The notes under the pieces were generated by a model that worked only from the letters and a program-made list of their open reading frames with translations, was not told where the DNA came from and made no database searches. This document shows positions 8,248 through 17,071 of a DNA stretch of 64,000 nt, one piece after another. Positions within the stretch are counted from its first letter, which is position 1; each line of letters starts with the position of its first letter. Origin of the DNA: Litorimonas sp964511495. GTDB taxonomy: Bacteria; Pseudomonadota; Alphaproteobacteria; Caulobacterales; Maricaulaceae. The stretch spans positions 1 through 64,000 of the forward strand of contig CAZEFT010000009.1 of assembly GCA_964511495.1 (NCBI GenBank), in the 5' to 3' direction. The position numbers and the translations under genes were made by a program.

Positions 8248-8915
8248 ACGCCATTTCCGTCATCATAAGGCGTGAACTGCTCTGTGTCTGGCGATCAGGG
8301 GGACAGTGGATCATGGGCGCGGTATTTATGAGCGCGTTTCTGGCTCTTTGCGGTATTGCCTTGGGCGGCCAAATCTCGGAATTGCGCCGTCTTGGCTCGC
8401 CTCTCATCTGGTTGGCTGTGCTTTTCGCCATGTTGCTATCATTCCAAAGCCTATTTCAAGATGATTTTCGACAAGGAAGCCTCACCCAATTACGCCTCCA
8501 CGGCGTCTCACCATTGGCACTGTGCTTGGGGAAATGGGCCGCTTTTCTGTTGACCGGATTTTTGCCTTTATGGCTTATCACCCCCCTCGTCGCGACCTTG
8601 TTTGGTTTGTCATTGAATGCCACAGGCGCTGTAATGTTTACACTCGCCTTAACCGCCCCTGCATTGGCCGCGTATGTGACCTTGGCCGGCGCGCTTTTAT
8701 GTGGGCGACAAGGCGCGGCTTTCCTTGCTATTTTATTGGTGATGCCGTTCTTAATTCCACTTTTGATTTTTGGTTTGGAAGCCACGCAAGCCGTTTTGAC
8801 ATCAGGATGGACTGCGCCGGAAATACGCATCCTGTTCGGTTTAACTCTCTTATCGATTGCGATAGGACTACCCGCCAGTAGTGCTGCTTTGCGCATTAAT
8901 TTGGAGCCGTCATGA
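8244..8915 (+). CDS. ccmB: Haem exporter membrane protein CcmB
   Basis: CcmB is the membrane partner of CcmA in the cytochrome c maturation ABC complex. The 223-residue protein is very hydrophobic with about six membrane helices and starts with the family's IIRRELLCVWRSGGQW segment. The FQDDFRQGSLTQLRLHGVSP loop is also typical of CcmB. It overlaps ccmA and ccmC by 4 bp each, so the three are made as a unit. Confidence 0.95.
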   Translation: MNAISVIIRRELLCVWRSGGQWIMGAVFMSAFLALCGIALGGQISELRRLGSPLIWLAVLFAMLLSFQSLFQDDFRQGSLTQLRLHGVSPLALCLGKWAAFLLTGFLPLWLITPLVATLFGLSLNATGAVMFTLALTAPALAAYVTLAGALLCGRQGAAFLAILLVMPFLIPLLIFGLEATQAVLTSGWTAPEIRILFGLTLLSIAIGLPASSAALRINLEPS

Positions 8916-9652
8916 TAAGCTACCTTGCGAATCCCGCTCGTTTCATTCGCTTTGCGAAATGGATGACGCCACTCTGCGCAATGATTGCCACGCTTGGAAT
9001 TGGCGCAGGCACATTTATGGGGCTCGTTACGTCTCCTAGCGCCGAATTACATGGCGAAGGAGTTCGCATGCTCTATGTCCACGTCCCTGCCGCTTGGTGT
9101 GCGCTTTTCACTTATACCGCTATGGCAATTGCCAGTTTCGTCAGTTTTGTCTGGCGGCATCCTCTGGCCGATAGTGCCGCCAAGAGCTTTGCCGTACCGG
9201 GGTTGGTTTTCACGATTTTGGCTTTGGCAACAGGGAGCTTATGGGGTCGCCCGGCTTGGGGAACATGGTGGCAATGGGATGGCCGTATGACATCCGTGCT
9301 GATTCTGGCCTTTATCTATGCCGGATATCTATTGCTCTGGAATTTAATTGAAGATCGCAAAAGAGCCGCTCGACTGGCCTCAATCGTCGCTATGGTCGGG
9401 TTTATCAATATTCCAATCATAAAATTCTCGGTGGATTGGTGGAATACCTTGCATCAACCGGCCTCCGTGTCTCAACCCGGCGCACCGGGCATGCCCGAAG
9501 AGTTCTTCATTCCCCTCACGATTATGACAATCGGCTATATGGCGCTTCTGGGTTGGTGCACGCTTCGCGGCATTGAAGGCGAGTTAGCGCAGTTAAAATC
9601 CAAGCGCAAACCCGCGACGAAGCCCGCCACAATCACTTTGAGCGATGGCTAA
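8912..9652 (+). CDS. ccmC: Haem handling protein CcmC
   Basis: CcmC presents haem to CcmE at the outer face of the inner membrane. The 246-residue protein has six membrane helices and the tryptophan-rich WWD haem-binding motif (WGRPAWGTWWQWDGRMTS, about residues 111-128). Conserved haem-ligand histidines are seen in MLYVHVPAAWCA (about residue 57) and in the NTLHQPAS loop. The length is usual. It overlaps ccmB by 4 bp and is followed 3 bp later by ccmD. Confidence 0.96.
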   Translation: MISYLANPARFIRFAKWMTPLCAMIATLGIGAGTFMGLVTSPSAELHGEGVRMLYVHVPAAWCALFTYTAMAIASFVSFVWRHPLADSAAKSFAVPGLVFTILALATGSLWGRPAWGTWWQWDGRMTSVLILAFIYAGYLLLWNLIEDRKRAARLASIVAMVGFINIPIIKFSVDWWNTLHQPASVSQPGAPGMPEEFFIPLTIMTIGYMALLGWCTLRGIEGELAQLKSKRKPATKPATITLSDG

Positions 9653-9655
9653 GAC

Positions 9656-9760
9656 ATGGATTACGGCCATAACACCCCTTTCATTCTGGCAAGCTATGCG
9701 GTGAGTTTTATTGCTTTAGCCGGATTGGTAATCTGGACGCTTAAAAAGCCCAGACTGTGA
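9656..9760 (+). CDS. ccmD: Small CcmD membrane protein
   Basis: A 34-codon frame (MDYGHNTPFILASYAVS then a hydrophobic stretch ending in WTLKKPRL) begins 3 bp after the ccmC stop. The aromatic/Gly start, one membrane helix and a short basic tail are exactly the CcmD pattern. CcmD helps release haem-loaded CcmE from CcmABC. It is too short for most gene finders but its position and composition make the call secure. mazG starts 13 bp further on. Confidence 0.9.
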   Translation: MDYGHNTPFILASYAVSFIALAGLVIWTLKKPRL

Positions 9761-9773
9761 GAAAACCGAAAAC

Positions 9774-10568
9774 GTGACCCCTCCAAATGATAAATCTCCG
9801 CTTCGGAGCGAAACCCCATATGAGCGTTTGAAAGAGCTTATGACGCGTCTGCGCCGAGACTGCCCATGGGATAGTCAACAGAGCTTTGAAACCATCGCGC
9901 CCTACACAATCGAAGAAGCCTATGAGGTGGACGATGCCATTGCGCGAAAAGACATGGGTGAATTACGCGAAGAATTGGGTGACCTTCTGTTTCAAGTCGT
10001 TTTTCATGCAAAGCTGGCCGAAGAAGAGAACGCCTTCACAATGGATGATGTCACCAATGGACTCGTGGACAAAATGGTTAGACGCCATCCTCATGTCTTT
10101 GGTGATGCTGAAAGTGACGCTTTAGATATTAATTGGGAAAAGATGAAAGCGGCTGAACGCAAAGCCAAAGGCCAAACCAGTCGGTTGGACGGAGTGGCAT
10201 TGGGATTGCCTGCACTCCTACGCGCTTTCAAATTACAAAAACGCGCCGCGAAGGCGGGCTTTGACTGGCCAGATGTCGCACCGGTTTGGGATAAACTCGA
10301 TGAGGAAACCGAAGAGGTTAAAGCCGCTATTGCATCAGGCAGCCCGACCGAAATTGAAGACGAAATTGGGGATATGTTTTTCACTCTCGTCAATCTCAGT
10401 CGAAAATTAAAAGTCGACCCTGAAATTGCTTTGCGCAAAGCCAATTCGAAATTCACTACACGCTTCAATGCGGTAGAGAGTGCCGCCGAGTCAGGCACAG
10501 GGAAATCTCTCGACGACTATACTCTCGAAGAGATGGAAGCATTATGGCAAAAGGCGAAAGCCGATTAA
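9774..10568 (+). CDS. mazG: Nucleoside triphosphate pyrophosphohydrolase MazG
   Basis: MazG hydrolyses (d)NTPs to monophosphates and pyrophosphate, a housecleaning role. The 264-residue protein has two tandem MazG helical domains. The first contains CPWDSQQSFETIAPYTIEEA and EELGDLLFQVVFHAKL; the second contains EETEEVKAAI and EDEIGDMFFTLVNLSRKL. The acidic ExxED/EExxD metal-binding residues are present in both. The start is a GTG 13 bp after ccmD; there is no good ATG until residue 23, which would trim the family's N-terminus. In many alphaproteobacteria mazG follows hflX; here it is convergent with the neighbouring mscS genes. Confidence 0.94.
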   Translation: MTPPNDKSPLRSETPYERLKELMTRLRRDCPWDSQQSFETIAPYTIEEAYEVDDAIARKDMGELREELGDLLFQVVFHAKLAEEENAFTMDDVTNGLVDKMVRRHPHVFGDAESDALDINWEKMKAAERKAKGQTSRLDGVALGLPALLRAFKLQKRAAKAGFDWPDVAPVWDKLDEETEEVKAAIASGSPTEIEDEIGDMFFTLVNLSRKLKVDPEIALRKANSKFTTRFNAVESAAESGTGKSLDDYTLEEMEALWQKAKAD

Positions 10569-10583
10569 GGTTTTAAGCACTCC

Positions 10584-11501
10584 TTATTTTTCGATCTCCA
10601 CAACATGTGGGTAAGGAATAGAAATGCCACCTTTGTCAAAAGCCTCTTTAACAGATTTCAACATATCAAAGCGGACATCCCAATAGTTTTCTGGCTTACA
10701 CCAAACACGTAATTGAATATCAACCGAGCTATCATTTAAACAAGAGACGCGCGCCCACGGTCCTTCAGGCTCAGTTAAAACGCGGCTGTCTTTAGAGGCA
10801 GTCTCGGTAATGATCTTGATCGCCTTATCCATATCATCATCATAATCAATTCCAAAATCGATATCGACTCGACGAATGGGCTGGGAGGTAAAGTTTTTAA
10901 TCGTATTCCCACGAACTTCACTATTCGACAAAATAACTTGAATATTATCCAATGTTATCAATGTCGTAGTGAAGATGTTTAAATCACTCACCACGCCTTC
11001 CTCACCCGCCAGTTCAACATAATCTCCGACATTATAAGGACGAAATAAGACAAGAAGCAAACCTGAAGCCACATTAGACATAGAGCCTTGCAAAGCCAAA
11101 CCAATCGCCAAAGTGGCGGCTGATAGGATAACAAACACTTTCGCAACCGGCACACCAACAACGGCAATCGCCGCCAAAAATGTTGCGATAATAACGGCGT
11201 ATTTTACGGCCGTAGCCGCGAAATTTCCGAGCGTCGAATCCACACGTTCGCTATCAATGACGCGCTTCGACATGGTGCGGTAAAGCCGTCCGGCAATCGA
11301 CAGGCCAATCCATAATATGATTAGCGCGATTAAAATTTTCGGGACAAAAAAGACCGACTTTTCAATCACGATATTCATGTAATGTTGAAGAAAGCCGTTC
11401 GGGTCACTCATTAAAGGCGGTGCAACTTCTGTTCCGTCTGTAGCTTGCACGGCCATAAACAAATCCGAAAAATTCAATGTTCTGAAAAACTCTAAAGTCA
11501 T
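10584..11501 (-). CDS. MscS family mechanosensitive channel
   Basis: This is a small-conductance mechanosensitive channel of about 305 residues. Three N-terminal membrane helices are followed by the pore-lining TM3 (LALQGSMSNVASGLLLVLFR), the beta domain (YVELAGEEGVVSDLN, NSEVRGNTIKNFT) and the C-terminal alpha/beta domain. It opens under hypo-osmotic membrane tension. Three ATGs are in tandem (11507, 11504, 11501); I take the third because AGGGG lies 6 bases before it. It is the second of two tandem MscS genes, 9 bp after its partner's stop. Confidence 0.9.
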   Translation of the reverse strand: MTLEFFRTLNFSDLFMAVQATDGTEVAPPLMSDPNGFLQHYMNIVIEKSVFFVPKILIALIILWIGLSIAGRLYRTMSKRVIDSERVDSTLGNFAATAVKYAVIIATFLAAIAVVGVPVAKVFVILSAATLAIGLALQGSMSNVASGLLLVLFRPYNVGDYVELAGEEGVVSDLNIFTTTLITLDNIQVILSNSEVRGNTIKNFTSQPIRRVDIDFGIDYDDDMDKAIKIITETASKDSRVLTEPEGPWARVSCLNDSSVDIQLRVWCKPENYWDVRFDMLKSVKEAFDKGGISIPYPHVVEIEK

Positions 11502-11510
11502 CATCATCCC

Positions 11511-12353
11511 CTATCGTTTCACAATTGAGCAATGTTCATACGGGATTTCGATACCCGCCTTGTCCAATGCGCGTTTTATGGGTTGGCTTATATCCATTTT
11601 GACTTTGCGGTGGTCTTCAGCATCTGTCCAAACGCGCAGCTGAATATTGACAGCTGAGTCCCCCAATCCAGTTACTTTAGCCCAGGGCGGGGGATCATTG
11701 TAAATGCGCTTATCACTTTTGACGGCATCCAGAATTGTATCAATGGATTGGTTCAAGTCAGCATCATAGCTCACGCCGATATCCGTATCTAAGCGAAGCT
11801 TACCGTCATGGAAATAATTCTTAATCGTGCTACCAAAAACATCTCCGTTCGCCACGCTGATAATAACGTTATCACGAGTCACCAATTTGGTTCTGAACAG
11901 ACTGGTTTCAACAACCACACCCGTCTCTCCGGCCACCTCAACTTGGTCATCAATTTTGAAAGGGCGGAACAAAGCCAGCATAATACCGGAGGCAAAGTCG
12001 CCAAGTGTGTCTTGCAAAGCAAAACCGAGGGCCACAACCAAAGCGGCAATGACTGTCGCCATAAAGGCCAGATTGATATTCATCGCTGATAAGGAGAGAA
12101 TTATGACAGCCCCCATACCTATGAACAAAACAAGAGAGCCAAAGAAACGAGACAATGTCGCATCAATATTAGGTATGCGTTCCGTCGCCTTTACAGTTCC
12201 AGCGGAAGCCTTTCGCACAATCAAACGCCCGACGATGAATATGATAAGAGCCAGTAAAATGCCCGGCGCGAACTTCACCACATAATTCGGAATCATTTCA
12301 ATCTGCTTCAGAACGACATCCATAAAATTCATCTGTTCAAAAACCTTATCCAC
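11511..12353 (-). CDS. MscS family mechanosensitive channel, tandem paralogue
   Basis: The 280-residue protein has the same architecture as its downstream neighbour: three membrane helices, pore helix LGFALQDTLGDFASGIMLALF, beta domain VEVAGETGVVVETSLF with NGDVFGSTIKNYF, and the C-terminal domain ending AGIEIPYEHCSI. The start codon is GTG, supported by AAGGAG 7 bases upstream. The tandem arrangement suggests a duplication, and the two may form separate or mixed heptamers. Confidence 0.9.
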   Translation of the reverse strand: MDKVFEQMNFMDVVLKQIEMIPNYVVKFAPGILLALIIFIVGRLIVRKASAGTVKATERIPNIDATLSRFFGSLVLFIGMGAVIILSLSAMNINLAFMATVIAALVVALGFALQDTLGDFASGIMLALFRPFKIDDQVEVAGETGVVVETSLFRTKLVTRDNVIISVANGDVFGSTIKNYFHDGKLRLDTDIGVSYDADLNQSIDTILDAVKSDKRIYNDPPPWAKVTGLGDSAVNIQLRVWTDAEDHRKVKMDISQPIKRALDKAGIEIPYEHCSIVKR

Positions 12354-12473
12354 GCTGACGCTCCTTCAAAGTTTTGTTCAGCCCCGCATCATGTTAAGCA
12401 AAATTCATCGCTTTAGTAAATTCGCTCAAAAGTAGTATTTCTCTGAAAATCGGTGTTTTTACACGATTTCGAG

Positions 12474-13790
12474 CTAAAAACGGACTAATTTTGCATATTT
12501 CGAGCGGAACTTGCCCAAGTCGGATTCTGATAACCGCACGCTCATATCTACATTCCCGGACTTTCTCACGTCTTCTTCCAAGACGTGTCCGTGAGAGTGC
12601 AACCAAGCGCGGGCCGAGAAATTCGCCGGATCAATTGTTACGGAAAGCAACTGATCATTGGCGCTCAAAGCGGTTTCAATACCCAGCACCAACTCAGTCA
12701 GCCCCTCCCCGCTATAACAACTGACCAAATAGGCATTCATCATATCATTGAAATCAAGGGTTGCCGAGGCGCGTTCATTCAGAGCCTCTCGTTCGGGCCC
12801 GACGATGAGGTCTGCCTTATTCCAGACCTCAATCACAGCCTGTCCATGTTCGGGTCCGGCTTCGATTTGATCGAGCACATCCAAGACCTCATCGCGACGA
12901 CGCTCGGTTAAGGGGTCGGAAATATCACGTACATGAAGCAGCAGGTCAGCGTCTTTGACTTCTTCGAGTGTGGCCCGAAAGGCCGTAATCAAATCCGTGG
13001 GCAAATCAGAGATAAACCCCACCGTATCCGATAGAATAGCGGTTTGGCCGGACGGAAGCGGCAAAACGCGGTGGGTCGTGTCCAATGTCGCAAAGAGCAT
13101 GTCTTTGGCCATGACACCTCCCGCCGTGAGAGCATTGAACAAGGTAGATTTTCCGGCATTGGTATAACCCACCAAGGCGACAACCCGTTCGGGCGCGCGC
13201 TCCCGCTTCTTCCTTTGTAATCCGCGCGTGCGTCTTACATTTTCTAAATCGCGACGTAATTTGGTGATTTTATCATTGAGTATGCGACGGTCGCTTTCGA
13301 TTTGGGTCTCACCCGGTCCGGCGAGGAATCCTCCGCCACCACGTTGACGTTCCAAATGGGTCCATGTGCGCACAAGACGGGAGCGTTCATAGCCCAGACG
13401 GGCGAGTTCCACCTGTAACCGCCCCTCTTTCGTTGCCGCACGAAGACCAAAGATTTCAAGGATAAGCCCTGTGCGGTCAATAACTTTGCATTTGAACGCT
13501 TTTTCCAAATTACGTTGTTGGACCGGTGACAAAGCCGTATTCACGATTGTCAAAGTGGCATCATGCGCCTTAACCGCGGCCGCCATATCCTCTATTTGTC
13601 CGGAGCCGAAAAAGTTAGAAACTTTGACCTCTCGGATAGGCACGATGCGTGAGTCCACGCAATCCGCATCCAAAGCCTCAGTCAGACCAATGGCCTCTTC
13701 TAAATCGTAATCGGCATCATCGGATCTTGCGTCAGAAAAACGCGGATGCACAACAAAAGCCCGCTCGCGCGGTATGTCCCGCTCAAGCAT
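12474..13790 (-). CDS. hflX: Ribosome-splitting GTPase HflX
   Basis: HflX is a GTPase that binds and splits stalled or stressed 70S ribosomes. The 438-residue protein has the N-terminal HflX domain (FFGSGQIEDMA), a coiled-coil linker containing ERQRGGGGFLAGPGETQIE, then the G domain with G1 GYTNAGKSTLFNAL, G3 DTVGFISDLP and G4 NKAD. AGGA precedes the ATG. It lies 41 bp downstream of hfq, the usual alphaproteobacterial and enterobacterial pairing. Confidence 0.96.
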   Translation of the reverse strand: MLERDIPRERAFVVHPRFSDARSDDADYDLEEAIGLTEALDADCVDSRIVPIREVKVSNFFGSGQIEDMAAAVKAHDATLTIVNTALSPVQQRNLEKAFKCKVIDRTGLILEIFGLRAATKEGRLQVELARLGYERSRLVRTWTHLERQRGGGGFLAGPGETQIESDRRILNDKITKLRRDLENVRRTRGLQRKKRERAPERVVALVGYTNAGKSTLFNALTAGGVMAKDMLFATLDTTHRVLPLPSGQTAILSDTVGFISDLPTDLITAFRATLEEVKDADLLLHVRDISDPLTERRRDEVLDVLDQIEAGPEHGQAVIEVWNKADLIVGPEREALNERASATLDFNDMMNAYLVSCYSGEGLTELVLGIETALSANDQLLSVTIDPANFSARAWLHSHGHVLEEDVRKSGNVDMSVRLSESDLGKFRSKYAKLVRF

Positions 13791-13831
13791 AACAATGTCC
13801 TGCGTGTAAAAAGGTCAGTAGGGCTAAGGTT

Positions 13832-14074
13832 TTAATCTTCAAGTTCCGGATCAAAGAGTTGAACCGGCCCGGAAGGCATAATGGTTGAGATCGCATGTTT
13901 ATAAACCAATTGTACTTGTCCGTCACGGCGGAGAAGGACACAGAAATTGTCAAACCATGTGACAACACCTTGCAACTTCACGCCATTGACCAAGAAAATT
14001 GTCAAATTTGTCTTGGATTTCCGAACAGAATTAAGAAATGTATCCTGTAAATTTTGTTTGCGATCGGATGACAT
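13832..14074 (-). CDS. hfq: RNA chaperone Hfq
   Basis: Hfq forms a hexameric ring that pairs small RNAs with mRNAs. The 80-residue protein has the Sm1 motif (LQDTFLNSVRKSKTNLTIFL then NGVKLQGVVTWFDNFCVLLR) and the Sm2 motif (YKHAISTIMP). The open frame extends to 14116, but the ATG at 14074 is preceded by AGAGGGGA and gives the normal Hfq N-terminus. It sits between trkH and hflX in a conserved gene order. Confidence 0.97.
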   Translation of the reverse strand: MSSDRKQNLQDTFLNSVRKSKTNLTIFLVNGVKLQGVVTWFDNFCVLLRRDGQVQLVYKHAISTIMPSGPVQLFDPELED

Positions 14075-14203
14075 CGGGCATTCCCCTCTTTTTATTGTTA
14101 TTGGCGGTTCGGACATAGTCGGTCCATCCGCAACCCATGGATGTGCTTTAAGGCTCCTGCCGCGCTACTGGCAAGCCTTTTTTAAGGCTTTGGCAGTTTT
14201 ACG

Positions 14204-15643
14204 CTATTGTCGCCAGAAAGAAGGCGTAATCAGAGCGAAAACAGCCAAAACTTCGACACGCCCGATTAACATAAGTAAAGCGCTCAAGCCCAGTTGGGCG
14301 CTGTTCATCTCATTCCAGCTCAGTCCCGAATCAGGAATGGTGGCTGGCAGCAGCGGCCCAATATTGCCCAAACTTGCCGCACTGACCGTGGTGGCATCAG
14401 CGAAATTCAGTCCGACGACACCAAAACCAACAACACCTGCGCCCAAAACTAGCGTATAGCCGAAGAAATACATCCAGATTGACAAAAATGCCCTGTCTTC
14501 GATTTTCCGGTTTTTAAAACTCACGGGTAAAACCCTGGATGGATGAGTCAATCGACTAATATCCGTGCCCAAATGTTTGAATAACAATATGAGGCGGATA
14601 ATTTTCAGCCCTCCTGCGGTTGAGAGCGCCGAGCCGCCAATCAATGCAACAGCAATCAAGACGACACTGGGCACTAGCTCGAGACTGACGGGGTCATAAA
14701 TAAACCCGGCTGAACTAACGAAAAATACTGTCTCAATCAGAAGCGGGAACAGGTTCTGTAATCCGGCGTAAAATAATCCCAATAAAGTCATAAACACCCC
14801 CACGGCGACGAGTGTTCTGTGCTCCAAATTCGTGAATATGCGTCTGATATTGCGCCAATCTCTCACGCGAAACGCGTCCCACACGACGGAGATATTCATG
14901 GCCCCGAACGCACAGGCAATCACTAAAATCATGATACTGAAGCGCGGAATATAGAGGAACAAGTCTTCCGAGCGAGGCACCATTCCCCCTGTTGAAACGG
15001 CGGATAGGGAAAGGCATATTGACTCAAATAGAGGCGCGCCGCCCAAAACCATTAAGATACAGCATACCGTAGCAATCAATAAATAAATACCACCAATCAC
15101 GCGGCCAATGGCAACCAGACGAGGAAAGAGCTCACCCTTTTTCAGCGTAAACAAATTGGAGCGATGAACCCCGGTACCGGTCAAGTTTAACGCGGCCAAA
15201 ATCACCACTGCGAAGGTCGCAACGCTCACACCGCCAAAAAATTGCAACAGTGATTGCCAGAAAACGAGAGTAAGCGGCAATTGCTCTACAGTGTAAGCCA
15301 TAGCTCCTGTTGTGGTCATGGCGCTGACAGTGTGAAAATAGCCTTGCATTAACGTACCGTCTGACACCACTAACCAAAAGGGAATAGCGGCGAGCATAGG
15401 GCCGAATATCCAGAAGAGTAAAAGAAACAAAAGAGCTTCGCTATTCGTTTCGGAAGCGGGTGTTTTCGAGGTGATGAGCGTAAAAACGGCACCCAGAATA
15501 AAGGTTATGAGGGCAGAGCCGGACATCACCGCCGCCATTGGTAATTCTAAAAGCAATATCGCAATAAAAGCGGAAAAAGCTAAGAGACCGGCAATAAACA
15601 TCGCCGCATAGCCGAGCCAATAAATGATACGGGTAACAGCCAT
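14204..15643 (-). CDS. trkH: Trk-type potassium uptake membrane subunit TrkH
   Basis: This is the potassium-translocating subunit of the Trk system. The 479-residue protein has about ten or more membrane helices. The repeated pore motifs are seen at FHTVSAMTTTGAMAYT, LSLSAVSTGGMVPR, VSSAGFIYDP and AASLGNIGPLL. It follows trkA by only 5 bp, so the channel and its cytoplasmic regulator are cotranscribed. The length is normal for TrkH/TrkG. Confidence 0.94.
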   Translation of the reverse strand: MAVTRIIYWLGYAAMFIAGLLAFSAFIAILLLELPMAAVMSGSALITFILGAVFTLITSKTPASETNSEALLFLLLFWIFGPMLAAIPFWLVVSDGTLMQGYFHTVSAMTTTGAMAYTVEQLPLTLVFWQSLLQFFGGVSVATFAVVILAALNLTGTGVHRSNLFTLKKGELFPRLVAIGRVIGGIYLLIATVCCILMVLGGAPLFESICLSLSAVSTGGMVPRSEDLFLYIPRFSIMILVIACAFGAMNISVVWDAFRVRDWRNIRRIFTNLEHRTLVAVGVFMTLLGLFYAGLQNLFPLLIETVFFVSSAGFIYDPVSLELVPSVVLIAVALIGGSALSTAGGLKIIRLILLFKHLGTDISRLTHPSRVLPVSFKNRKIEDRAFLSIWMYFFGYTLVLGAGVVGFGVVGLNFADATTVSAASLGNIGPLLPATIPDSGLSWNEMNSAQLGLSALLMLIGRVEVLAVFALITPSFWRQ

Positions 15644-15648
15644 GGTGA

Positions 15649-17022
15649 CTAGAAATAATCCGAGCTAACCCTGAACACGGCTTCGATCTCCTTCATAGCG
15701 GACCGCTCAGCCAGCAAAATGACCTTATCGCCTTGTTTAACGACGAGGTCTGCACGTGGAAATTCCACGACACCTTTATGAATGACTGCACCGATGGTGA
15801 TATCGCTTGGCAATTCCGCGTCGCGCAGAGCCTTGCCCGAGAGTGGCGAGGTTTCCAGAACTTCGCCTTCCATCACTTCTGCGCCCCCTTGATCCAAAGA
15901 GTAGACGTCCAAAATGCGCCCTCTTCGAACGTGTCGCAAGATTGAAGAGATCGTGCTCGAGCGAGGGTCGACCACCATATCGATGCCCAACTCTGACTGC
16001 ATGTTTTGCATAGAAAGGTCATTCACAAGGCTGATTGTATGCTGCGCACCGAGTTTCTTTGCCAAAACAGCAGATAATAAATTGATTTTGTCATCATTAG
16101 TGAGTGAAATCACGACTTCAGAATGGCCGACCCCCGCCTCGTCTTGAATAGCAGCGTTCATGGCATCGCCATTGAGAATAACGGTTCGGGTGAGTTCCTC
16201 AGCCGCACTCTCAGCAACAGACTTATCTTGTTCAATCATGCGAACGCGCATACCGGGCGCATCTTCCAACTGTTTAGCGACATAGCGTCCGACGCTACCC
16301 GCACCGATGAGGACAACTTGCCGAGCTTTTTGCTGTCTGGAGCCGATAATTTCCAGCAAGCGTGCCGCATGTTCGCGTTTAGTGATGATATAGGCATCAT
16401 CACCCACATTCAGTGGATCGTCCGGCGTCGGGGCGAAAACAGCGCCGTCACGTTTAATCCCGACAATTGCGGCGTGAAGGCCCTCAAACAGATCAGGAAT
16501 TTGACGAATGGGCGTATCAATAATCGGGCACTCCCGCGTAATTTTGACTCCCAGCAATAAAACTTGCCCTTTCCCGAAAGGCACAACATTAAAAGCTCCG
16601 GGCGTATTGAGACGCCTTAAAATAGCTTTTCCGATCTCAATTTCCGGCGAAATAATAATATCGATCGGCATGTTTTCGCGACTATAGAGATCATTCCACT
16701 GGCTCGCGAGATAGCTTTGCGCCCTCACCCTTGCAATTTTCGTGGGCACGTCGAACAAAGAGTGCGCCACCTGACAGGCAATCATATTCACCTCATCCGC
16801 ATGGGTTACGGCGATAATCATGTCCGTATTACGAATGCCTGCCCTGTCCAACACATCAGGATGTGCCCCATTGCCTACGACGCCTCGAACATCCAAATCC
16901 GTGGTAATTTGGCGGATAAGTTCAGCGGACAAATCAATGACCGTAACGGTGTTGTTTTCATTTGAAAGGCGTTGCGCCAGACCATATCCAACGCGTCCTG
17001 CACCGCAAATAATGACCCGCAT
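15649..17022 (-). CDS. trkA: Trk potassium uptake NAD-binding regulator TrkA
   Basis: TrkA is the cytoplasmic gating subunit of the Trk potassium system. The 457-residue protein has two RCK repeats, each with a Rossmann NAD site (MRVIICGAGRVGYGLAQRL at residue 1 and VVLIGAGSVGRYVAKQL near residue 233), each followed by a TrkA-C domain. The length is that of double-RCK TrkA. It sits between ntrX and trkH, an arrangement common in alphaproteobacteria. Confidence 0.96.
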   Translation of the reverse strand: MRVIICGAGRVGYGLAQRLSNENNTVTVIDLSAELIRQITTDLDVRGVVGNGAHPDVLDRAGIRNTDMIIAVTHADEVNMIACQVAHSLFDVPTKIARVRAQSYLASQWNDLYSRENMPIDIIISPEIEIGKAILRRLNTPGAFNVVPFGKGQVLLLGVKITRECPIIDTPIRQIPDLFEGLHAAIVGIKRDGAVFAPTPDDPLNVGDDAYIITKREHAARLLEIIGSRQQKARQVVLIGAGSVGRYVAKQLEDAPGMRVRMIEQDKSVAESAAEELTRTVILNGDAMNAAIQDEAGVGHSEVVISLTNDDKINLLSAVLAKKLGAQHTISLVNDLSMQNMQSELGIDMVVDPRSSTISSILRHVRRGRILDVYSLDQGGAEVMEGEVLETSPLSGKALRDAELPSDITIGAVIHKGVVEFPRADLVVKQGDKVILLAERSAMKEIEAVFRVSSDYF

Positions 17023-17071
17023 GGTGTTTTACCTTTTAAAACGCCCGCTTCGCAGTGAAGGGAGCATCAGC

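Noticed and set aside
12430..12475. Weak hairpin GAAATCG/CGATTTTC after hflX
   Set aside because: The stem is short and AT-rich with mismatches and only a broken T-run; not convincing as a terminator.
16123..16560. Plus-strand open frame of 145 codons inside trkA
   Set aside because: It lies entirely antisense to a well-supported trkA and has no recognisable protein features. Similar antisense frames across the window (for example 7143-7472, 11827-12285 and 29599-30027) were rejected for the same reason.
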